From a bacterium (GTDB lineage: Bacteria > Verrucomicrobiota > Verrucomicrobiia > Opitutales > Opitutaceae), in contig JAJXVO010000009.1 of NCBI GenBank assembly GCA_021782105.1, positions 1 through 33,949 of the forward strand: 33,949 bases of DNA, written 5' to 3'. Under the pieces are notes generated by a model. It was not told where the DNA came from, searched no databases, and saw nothing but the letters and a program-made list of their open reading frames with translations. Below, one piece after another: positions 27,108 through 33,949 of this stretch. Within the stretch, counting starts at the first letter, position 1, and each line of letters begins with the position of its first letter. The position numbers and the translations under genes are program-made.

Positions 27108-27800
27108 TCAGGCGGTGCGGGTGCGCCGCATCAGGTGGGCGAGGATGAGCGTGAAGAACACGAGCACGAGATTCTGCATGGGCAGCTGCAGGGCGGGAGG
27201 CAGCGAATAGATGATCGTCACCGCGGGCAGCCAGACGGCCAGGTTAGAGATCAACGGGGTGAGCACGCGACGGCTGTACCAGCGTCCGGAGCGGAGATCG
27301 GCGGAGACGGCTGACAAGCTGAATCCCGATTCGCACCAGAAATAGACGAGGACGGTCAGGGGAATTGCCAGGATCGGGCTGTAGAGGAATTGATCGGCGA
27401 GCGTCTTGAGGGCGACGGTGGCGGGGCTGTGTCCCTGGCCGAAGAGGATTCCGACCGTGCGATACCACAGATCGACCTCTATGCCCTTGTAGGCCCAGAA
27501 GGCGGTGATGACGGAGCCGAAAGCGACGGAGGGTCGATATGCGGCGGGGGCAAAGGTGCGGAGGTAGAGAAAGGGGATCACGCCGCCGCAGAGGGCGGTG
27601 GAGACCATGCTGAAGCGCAGGCCGGTGGCGGAGCGAAATTCGGCCAGGTGTTCGAGGGCCTGGTTGACCGGCGGGGAGAAGTAGAAGGCGTAGACAATTG
27701 CGAGGGCGGAGGCCTGAAGGATGAGTCCGGGCACGAGATTGGCCCGCGCGGCGTGGAGGCCTTCGCGAAGGGCGTTGGTGAGGGTTCTCGACAAGGACAC
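27108..27800 (-). CDS. Mpv17/PMP22-like integral membrane protein
   Basis: KGIEVDLWYRTVGILFG...VALKTLADQFLYSPILAIPLTVLVYFW...WYSRRVLTPLISNLAVWLPAVTIIYSLPPALQLPMQNLVLVFFTLILAHL resembles the Mpv17 HxWY..DQ..P..W.P pattern; GTG start 27800 chosen because the ORF upstream contains the nrdJ terminator. Confidence 0.5.
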   Translation of the reverse strand: MSLSRTLTNALREGLHAARANLVPGLILQASALAIVYAFYFSPPVNQALEHLAEFRSATGLRFSMVSTALCGGVIPFLYLRTFAPAAYRPSVAFGSVITAFWAYKGIEVDLWYRTVGILFGQGHSPATVALKTLADQFLYSPILAIPLTVLVYFWCESGFSLSAVSADLRSGRWYSRRVLTPLISNLAVWLPAVTIIYSLPPALQLPMQNLVLVFFTLILAHLMRRTRTA

Positions 27801-27862
27801 GTATCCAGCGGAGAGGCGCGCGGGGGCGGTCGCAAAGCAAATCGGGCATAATGGCTGAGGAC

Positions 27863-27895
27863 AAAAAAGGCCGGCCTCTCTACAGGGCCGGCCTT
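27863..27895 (-). terminator. Rho-independent terminator downstream of nrdJ
   Basis: Arms AAGGCCGGCC (27867-27876) / GGCCGGCCTT (27886-27895); minus strand ends in a T-run (TTTTTT). Confidence 0.85.
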
Positions 27896-27916
27896 GCAGG
27901 ATGAAGAAAAGAGGTT

Positions 27917-30412
27917 TCAGCCCGAGTGGATGATCTCGCAGGCGCCGCCGGCGCAGGCGACGGCCTCCTTGAGTTTGGTCTCGTCGGACTTCTCGCTGAG
28001 CTGCGTGTAGTCGATTTCGACATACTTCAGGCGGTTCCACTTCACGATATCGTCCTCGGTGGTGACCTCCTCGCGGGGGGCCTGTGCGTAGCGCTTGTCG
28101 CCGTCGTGGGCGAGCAGCGAGATGCCTGTGAAGAATTCGCGATTAGTCCAGATGAAGCTGCCGACCTGGTCCCACTCGTCTGGGCGCACCGTGCAGGTGT
28201 TGGATACGTTGTGGTGGAGGCCGGGGGAGCGGCTTTCATCGGCGGTGCCGATCTGGACCCAGTGCTGCTGAACAAGCTTTACGAACTCGAGGAAATCGAG
28301 GGCGGAGAGTTCGTCGCGGAGGATGGCTTCCTTGGGGGCTTCCACGGGGAAGGTGATGACATCGTCGGCATCCGGGTTATAGACCGAGGATTCGGTCATG
28401 TGCGGATTGTTGTTCCGGAAGTGCAGGTAGACCGGATCCTTTCGGTTGGCCTGGACGCGGCGGAAGTAGCGGCGGGCGTGGTGCGGGTGGATGCCGGAGC
28501 CGGCGCCGAGGAGGAGGGACGCGGTGCCTTCCGGTTTGACGCAGGTGAGGCGGGCCGCGGAGCGGATGCCGAGGAGGTGGGCGACGAGGCAGTTGGCGAC
28601 GCGCACGAGGAGGGCGCCGCGTTCGAGGGTGGCCGGGTTAAAGAGCACCTCCGGGTTGTCCATCATGCCGCAGATGGAGACGCCCAGGAGGGCGTCGCGT
28701 TCATTGAGGAAGCGGGTGACGGGCCCGAGGTAGGGCATCTTCGTGTAGGCGGCCTGGAGGGTGCCGATGATGGCGGCGTGCAGGCAGGCGTCGAGGAAGA
28801 GCTCATCGTTGGTGGCGATGGCACCATTGATCGTGGTGAGGTTGCACATCTGCCAGCCGGACAGGCGGGTGTCGGGTCCGAGTTCGCCCTCGTAGCCGAT
28901 GGAGCGGAGATGTTGGGCGTCCTGTTCGGAGATGGGGCCCTGGACGACGGGGTGCAGGCCGATTTCGCAGCAGGGATTGCAGCCGAACTCGAGGTCGTTG
29001 GTGAAGTAGAAGCCGGGCTCTCCGAATTCCTTCTGGGCCTGGAAAAGCTTGCGGAAAGTCTCCTCGTCGTTGGAGCCGCGCAGGATGATTGCGGAGTTGT
29101 TGGAGGCGGAACGCTGCGGGTGCTTGGCGAACCAGTCGCCTGTCTTGGCGGTCATCATCTCCTCATCGTCGGAGGAGAAAAGGCAGATCGTCGCCGAGCG
29201 GCGGATACCGCCGGAGAGCACGGAGCGTGCGACATGCATGCAGATGTCGTAGACCTCGATGGGCCGGAGCTTGCGGCCGCCGGCGCCGGCGAGGATACGC
29301 TCGGTTTCAGCGAGGGCCTGCTTGAAGGGGAGGTGGCCGGGGGCCTTGCCGCCGGAGGTTTTGAGCGCACTGCCGCGCGGGCGGATCTTGGAGAAATTGA
29401 ATTCGACCTTGTAGCCCTCGATGTAGCTCTTGAAGAGCTCGATGAGGCCGTCCGACCAGCCCTCGATGGTATCGGCGACCTCGAAATGCTTGACGGTGAG
29501 GTCGAGTTCCCGGCCGCGGACGGGAAGGGAGGGCAGGCGGCCGACGTGTTGCTTCTGGACGGAGAAGCCGCAACCGGTGCCGGAGAGCAGGAGGAAATAG
29601 TATTCGCCAAAAAACTCCACGCGGTCGGCTGGGCTGTAGGCGCAGTTGAACATGCGCGAATGGTTGCGGAGGATCGCGATGCCGCCGAACTGCAGCGAGC
29701 GCATCGAGGGGAGGACCTTGCGGGCGCGGACGGCGTCGAAGGAGCGGGTGATCAGGTTGCCCAGGGACTGTCCGAGGAGCCACTCGCCGATGCGCTGGCG
29801 GTCGGCGCCGGTTATGAGGCTGGAGAGTTCGGGCGGGAGGATCTCGGGGATCTTGGTGTCGAGTTTGTCGTAGAAGTGGTCGAGGTGCATCTGGGCTACG
29901 CGGGCGACGGCCTCACCATAGGTTTCGCGGCGCAGGAGCTCGGGGCGGTAGCGGGCGTACTTGGAAACGGCGATGTAATCGGCGAGGCCGTTGTCCTCGT
30001 ACTTGGCGAGGCGGCGCTCGGCCTGACGCTGGCGGTAAATGATGTAGCTCTTGGCGACCTCGAGTTCGCTCTCGGTGGCGATGGCTTTTTCGACGATGTC
30101 CTGGATCTGCTCGATCGAGGGGTAGCGATTGGCGCGGTAGACGAGTTCGATCATCTGCTTGGCGCGCTCGGTGATCGCCATGGCCTTCATGAAGGTGGCG
30201 GTGTCGACGCCGTAACGTTTGGTGACGTCGTCGCGGTCGGGATTGGGGGCGCCATTGGTCTGGACGTCGTAGTAGGCGAGTACGATGGCGCGCGTGATTT
30301 TGGCGGCGTCCCAGGGAACGAGACGGCCATCACGTTTGACGACGAGCCGCTCGCGAGGAGCGGAGGGAGGAGCGAAACGACGGAGGAGGGCGGATGCTGG
30401 AGAGGCGTTCAT
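27917..30412 (-). CDS. nrdJ: Adenosylcobalamin-dependent (class II) ribonucleotide reductase with N-terminal ATP-cone
   Basis: ATP-cone VVKRDGRLVPWDAAKITRAI; PSMRSLQFGG, RPRGSALKTSGGKAPG, CNPCCEIGLHP, QMCNLTTIN, VKPEGTASLLLGAGSGIHPHHARRYFRRVQ; C-terminal Cys-rich tail ACAGGACEI. Confidence 0.92.
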   Translation of the reverse strand: MNASPASALLRRFAPPSAPRERLVVKRDGRLVPWDAAKITRAIVLAYYDVQTNGAPNPDRDDVTKRYGVDTATFMKAMAITERAKQMIELVYRANRYPSIEQIQDIVEKAIATESELEVAKSYIIYRQRQAERRLAKYEDNGLADYIAVSKYARYRPELLRRETYGEAVARVAQMHLDHFYDKLDTKIPEILPPELSSLITGADRQRIGEWLLGQSLGNLITRSFDAVRARKVLPSMRSLQFGGIAILRNHSRMFNCAYSPADRVEFFGEYYFLLLSGTGCGFSVQKQHVGRLPSLPVRGRELDLTVKHFEVADTIEGWSDGLIELFKSYIEGYKVEFNFSKIRPRGSALKTSGGKAPGHLPFKQALAETERILAGAGGRKLRPIEVYDICMHVARSVLSGGIRRSATICLFSSDDEEMMTAKTGDWFAKHPQRSASNNSAIILRGSNDEETFRKLFQAQKEFGEPGFYFTNDLEFGCNPCCEIGLHPVVQGPISEQDAQHLRSIGYEGELGPDTRLSGWQMCNLTTINGAIATNDELFLDACLHAAIIGTLQAAYTKMPYLGPVTRFLNERDALLGVSICGMMDNPEVLFNPATLERGALLVRVANCLVAHLLGIRSAARLTCVKPEGTASLLLGAGSGIHPHHARRYFRRVQANRKDPVYLHFRNNNPHMTESSVYNPDADDVITFPVEAPKEAILRDELSALDFLEFVKLVQQHWVQIGTADESRSPGLHHNVSNTCTVRPDEWDQVGSFIWTNREFFTGISLLAHDGDKRYAQAPREEVTTEDDIVKWNRLKYVEIDYTQLSEKSDETKLKEAVACAGGACEIIHSG

Positions 30413-30519
30413 TTTCTAACGGAAACGAAGAGTGAAGTAAGGCTGGATCGGGGAGTCCGGCGGTCGGGGAGGCCGTAGGAGAAAAACCGGGAGAAAGTAA
30501 GGACGGATTTCGGGGTGAA

Positions 30520-30588
30520 GACCACAATTAGTTGTGGTCGCTGTCCGCCCTGACCCCAATTAGTAGGGTCTCTATTGAATCGTCAATA
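30520..30588. promoter_or_regulatory. Triple palindrome array, candidate operator region upstream of nrdJ
   Basis: GACCACAA-TTAG-TTGTGGTC (30520-30539); GACCC-CAATTAGTA-GGGTC (30552-30570); TATTGA-ATCG-TCAATA (30573-30588). Confidence 0.55.
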
Positions 30589-30830
30589 AACGCTCATTTG
30601 TCTCTGATGCCATGGGAGGGAGGGCTGAAAAAGGGCTTTAGAGGTTCTAATTCTGAGGCAAAAAATGGGTCGAAATCGAGTCACGAAAGGGGGGTGGAGG
30701 GCAAGCGGGAGTTTGTAACAACTTACTCTCCGGCGGTCGTGAATAACCGGGGTTTGGCGGGGTTTTGTTTCGACCTGCTCGGGGCGGCTGGGGCATAAAA
30801 GTGACACGCCGACCGAACCAGCGCGCCGAC

Positions 30831-31754
30831 ATGCGTTTTGCAACCATTTTGCCCCGTGCGAGCGTGGAACCCGTGGCTGTGGCCTCGGCGCCGGATGGGA
30901 CGTGGATTGAGCTGGCGGCGCTCACGTTGCGGCGCGAGCGGCGTCTGGAGGAGACGTTGCCATGGGTGATGAGCCATTTGGAGCAATTGAGGGAGCGAGC
31001 GGCGGGCTGGAGGGGGCCTCGGTATCGGGAGAGTGAATTCGAGTTTCTTCCGCCGGTGGTGCGGCCGGCGGCGTTTCGGGATTTCGACGCTTTCGAGGAA
31101 CACGTGGGCGCGGTGCGTCGGAGGGTCGGGCAGGTGATCCCCGGAGCCTGGTACGAGGCGCCGGCGTTTGCCTTCGCGAACCGGCTGGCGCTGGTGGGGC
31201 ATGGGGCGAGCGTGCGGTACCCGGCGGAGGCCCGGGAGCTTGATTTCGGGCTGGCGCTCGGGATTGTGATCGGGCGGCGGGGCAGGGACATCTCGCCCGA
31301 GCGGGCCTGGGAGCATGTGGCGGGGTTCACGATCGTGAACGACCTGAGCGCGCGAGACCTCGAGCAACGCGCGCTGCCTGCGGGCCTGGGGCCCTCGAAG
31401 GGCAAGGACTTTGCGACGGCGGTCGGACCCTGGCTCGTGCTTCGCAGGGAGCTGGAGGCGAGAATCGAGGGCGAGCGTATCCATCTTAAAATGACCGCAC
31501 GGATGAACGGCGCGGTGGTGGGCGGCGGCTCGACCGGGAGCCTTTACCACACCGTGCCGCGGATGATTTCGCACGCCTCTCAGGACGCCGAGCTGTTCCC
31601 GGGCGACCTGTTAAGCACCGGGGCTGTGGGCGGGGGTTGCCTGCTCGAGGCCGGGGCGAACGGCGAGGGATGGCTGAAGGCGGGGGACGAGGTGGAGCTG
31701 GAGGTGGAGTGTATTGGAACTTTGGCGACGCGGGTCGCCGGGCGTGCCGGCTGA
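30831..31754 (+). CDS. Fumarylacetoacetate hydrolase (FAH) family protein
   Basis: ALGIVIGRRGRDISPERAWEHVAGFTIVNDLSARDLEQR, SKGKDFATAVGPWLV, FPGDLLSTGAVGGGC. Confidence 0.85.
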   Translation: MRFATILPRASVEPVAVASAPDGTWIELAALTLRRERRLEETLPWVMSHLEQLRERAAGWRGPRYRESEFEFLPPVVRPAAFRDFDAFEEHVGAVRRRVGQVIPGAWYEAPAFAFANRLALVGHGASVRYPAEARELDFGLALGIVIGRRGRDISPERAWEHVAGFTIVNDLSARDLEQRALPAGLGPSKGKDFATAVGPWLVLRRELEARIEGERIHLKMTARMNGAVVGGGSTGSLYHTVPRMISHASQDAELFPGDLLSTGAVGGGCLLEAGANGEGWLKAGDEVELEVECIGTLATRVAGRAG

Positions 31755-31779
31755 GGTGCGGGCGGCGGACTTTCAACTC

Positions 31780-32385
31780 ATGACGATCGATTTTGCCAAC
31801 CTTCCGCCGCGCAGCGCGTACGCTTGGATGAGCTCCCTGATCATGCCGAGGCCCGTGGCCTGGGTGTCGACCCTTTCGCCGGAGGGCGCGACCAACCTCG
31901 CGCCGTTCTCGTTTTTCTCGGGGGTGACGGCGAATCCGCCGACGCTGATGTTCGTGCCGGTGAACGACCGTGAGGGCAGGCCGAAGCACACGTTGCGGAA
32001 CATCGAACTAGTCCCGGAATTCGTGGTGAACGTCGTGCCGCAGCACCTGGCCGCGGTGATGAACGCGTGTTCGGCTCCGCTGCCCTACGGCGAGAGCGAG
32101 TTTGGCGCCTTTGGTGTGGGGGCGGCCCCCAGCTTGCGCGTGCGGCCTCCGCGGGTGCAGGATGCGCCGGCGGCCTTCGAATGTTGCCTTCACCAGATCG
32201 TGCGGGTGGGCGAGGGACCCATGGCGGGAAACATCGTCATCGGCCGGATACTTGCCGTGCACGTGCTTGATTCGGTCCTGGGCGAAGAGGGCCTGCCCGA
32301 CCCGGCGAAACTGGATCTGATAGGTCGCCTGGGTGGTGACGGCTATACGACGACCCGTGATCGGTTCGATTTGGAAAGGCCTTAG
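31780..32385 (+). CDS. Flavin reductase-like (FMN-binding split-barrel) protein
   Basis: MPRPVAWVSTLSPEGATNLAPFSFFSGVTANPPTLMFVPV, KHTLRNIELVPEFVVNVV. Confidence 0.87.
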   Translation: MTIDFANLPPRSAYAWMSSLIMPRPVAWVSTLSPEGATNLAPFSFFSGVTANPPTLMFVPVNDREGRPKHTLRNIELVPEFVVNVVPQHLAAVMNACSAPLPYGESEFGAFGVGAAPSLRVRPPRVQDAPAAFECCLHQIVRVGEGPMAGNIVIGRILAVHVLDSVLGEEGLPDPAKLDLIGRLGGDGYTTTRDRFDLERP

Positions 32386-32535
32386 TCGGTGGTATGCAAC
32401 GACTAAAAAAACACGGAAAATATTCGTCGGAATTTTGAGCGTTTTGAGGCCGGTCGCATCTATCTGGGTGTAGTCAATAACGTCCGAAAAGGACGGCTAC
32501 GTTTGTAGTTCTTACGGTTTGCTTGGTGTTAGGTC

Positions 32536-32573
32536 ACACGGGCCGCCTCTCAAAAGGGGCGGCCCTTGTGTTT
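32536..32573 (+). terminator. Terminator-like hairpin, possibly ending a small transcript or the FAH/flavin reductase operon
   Basis: GGGCCGCC (32540-32547) / GGCGGCCC (32558-32565), extended by ACAC/GTGT, followed by a weak T-rich tail. Confidence 0.55.
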
Positions 32574-32733
32574 CTGGGGAGACGTTGCCCCATGTCGACC
32601 TGAAGGAGTTGGCCAGGAGAAACACGAAAAGGCGCCGGAGTTGCCGGCATTGTCGTGGGAGCTCTTATAGGTGCGCGCACCCAGAATCCGTAGATCCTGG
32701 AATTTTCTCGTGGCCAATCCACTTCGGAAAACG

Positions 32734-32760
32734 AAAAAGCCCCGCGGGGTGGCGGGGCTT
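32734..32760 (-). terminator. Rho-independent terminator of valS
   Basis: AAGCCCCGC (32737-32745) / GCGGGGCTT (32752-32760); minus-strand T-run downstream (TTTTTCG). Confidence 0.8.
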
Positions 32761-32786
32761 GAAGATGAACGGAAGTGCGTGACCGC

Positions 32787-33949
32787 TTAGCCTAGGGCGG
32801 CGAGGAGGCGTTCGAGTTCGGTTCGTTTGGCCTGCTGGTCGGCGAGTTGCTTGCGGGCTCCCTCGATAACGGCGGGTGGGGCCTTGCCGACGAAGGCGGG
32901 GTTCGAGAGGCGGGCCTCGGTGCCGGCGATGTGCTGAGAGAGTTTTTCCAGTTCCTTGGCGATGCGTTGTTTCTCGGCGCCGGCGTCGACGCTGCTGGCA
33001 AGGTCCAGGTAGACGGTGCCGAGCGGGGTGACGACCGCGGGGGCGCCGTCGACCTTTTCGCGGCGCTCGATGGATGCGGCGCCGCACATGCGGGCGAGTT
33101 TGGCGAGGTTGGCCTGGAGAACGGCCCATTCGGCGTCGCCTGCGGTGACGAGCAGGAGTGAGTCGCGGCGGCTGGCCTGGTTGTGCTCGGCCTTGAGGGC
33201 GCGGGCCTGGGAGACGACCTGCTTGAGCTTCTCTACGGAGTCGGCGAGGGCACGGTTGATGGGAAGGGCCCGGGCGTCGAGCGCGGCGGTGAAGGCGGCG
33301 GCAGTCTCCAGGCGGACGTCGCACATGAGGAATTCGCCGCTGCGGCCGTAGCCGAGCTGCCCCCAGAGTTCCTCGGTGATGAAGGGAGTGACGGGGTGGA
33401 GCAGCAGGAGGGTCTGACGCAGGACGAGGTCCTGGATTGCGAGGCAGTTGAGCTTGGTGGACTCGTCCTGGAGCTTGGCCTTGGAGACCTCGACGTACCA
33501 GTCGCAGAAATCGCCCCAGAAGAAAGCGTAGAGGGCCTGGACGGCGGCGCTGAACTCGAACTCGCGGAAACAGCGCTCGACCTCGGCCATCGTGGAGACG
33601 AGGCGTTGGAGGATGGCGTGGTCGTCGGCGTCGAACTGGGAGGCCTCGAGGCGGACGAGGATGGCAGCGAGGGAGGAGTTGTCGCCGGCGGGGCCGCTCA
33701 TCTGGCGGAAGCGGCAGGCGTTCCAGAGCTTGTTGCAGAAGTTCTTGCCGCCCTCGATACGCTCCTCCTGGAAGCGGATGTCCTGGCCCTGGGGGGCGAT
33801 GGAAATGATGCCGAAGCGCAGGCCATCGGCGCCGTACTTCTCGATGAGGTCGAGAGGGTCGGGCGAATTGCCGAGGGACTTCGACATCTTGCGGCCCTGG
33901 TTGTCGCGGATGATGCCGGTGAAATAAACGTTGCGGAAGGGGATGCGCT
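32787..33949 (-). CDS. valS: Valyl-tRNA synthetase, C-terminal part (N-terminus outside the window)
   Basis: Frame open to window edge: RIPFRNVYFTGIIRDNQGRKMSKSLGNSPDPLDLIEKYGADGLRFG; C-terminal coiled coil EKQRIAKELEKLSQHIAGTEARLSNPAFVGKAP. Confidence 0.96.
   Translation of the reverse strand, partial: RIPFRNVYFTGIIRDNQGRKMSKSLGNSPDPLDLIEKYGADGLRFGIISIAPQGQDIRFQEERIEGGKNFCNKLWNACRFRQMSGPAGDNSSLAAILVRLEASQFDADDHAILQRLVSTMAEVERCFREFEFSAAVQALYAFFWGDFCDWYVEVSKAKLQDESTKLNCLAIQDLVLRQTLLLLHPVTPFITEELWGQLGYGRSGEFLMCDVRLETAAAFTAALDARALPINRALADSVEKLKQVVSQARALKAEHNQASRRDSLLLVTAGDAEWAVLQANLAKLARMCGAASIERREKVDGAPAVVTPLGTVYLDLASSVDAGAEKQRIAKELEKLSQHIAGTEARLSNPAFVGKAPPAVIEGARKQLADQQAKRTELERLLAALG

Noticed and set aside
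27926-30478. 850-aa + strand ORF opposite nrdJ
   Set aside because: Gly/Ala/Glu/Val/Asp-rich shadow of a GC-rich highly expressed gene; no motifs; the minus strand encodes a convincing class II RNR
30413-30830. Cobalamin riboswitch or NrdR boxes upstream of nrdJ
   Set aside because: No B12-box or NrdR-box-like sequence seen by eye; cannot be excluded without Infernal/motif scan
1-33949. CRISPR arrays, insertion sequences, prophage or integrons
   Set aside because: No regularly spaced repeats, transposase/integrase motifs or terminal repeats noticed; the window reads as stable chromosomal core plus envelope/metabolic genes

Overview
The window carries a chromosomal S10-spc-alpha ribosomal protein superoperon on the + strand (rplC, truncated at the window start, through rplQ, about 1-15.5 kb). 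It is followed by an IMPase/HisN-type phosphatase, a PLP alpha-oxoamine synthase, a glycosyltransferase/envelope block, a cytoplasmic LacI-sensor histidine kinase fusion, an ECF sigma factor with a coupled single-TM partner, an Mpv17-like membrane protein, a class II (B12-dependent) ribonucleotide reductase, an FAH-family hydrolase plus flavin reductase, and the 3' part of valS. Gene content and style suggest a Verrucomicrobiota/Opitutaceae-like genome (inference). The strongest unusual signals are: (1) a small ORF in the adk slot between secY and map that looks like a shrunken adenylate kinase without P-loop, LID or most catalytic residues, yet keeps an intact frame coupled to map; (2) intercistronic hairpins in most of the longer gaps of the ribosomal operon, including a 74-nt structured element between rpoA and rplQ and a ~45-nt stem before secY; (3) three consecutive palindromes, two of them sequence-related, in the nrdJ upstream region; (4) low-complexity tails on S11, S5, S17 and L17 and an extra C-terminal hydrophobic segment on SecY; (5) an ECF sigma/non-zinc putative anti-sigma pair and a LacI-type sensor kinase without HTH or TM. 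No CRISPR array, transposon, tRNA or rRNA was recognised. All calls come from reading the sequence; no database search was run.
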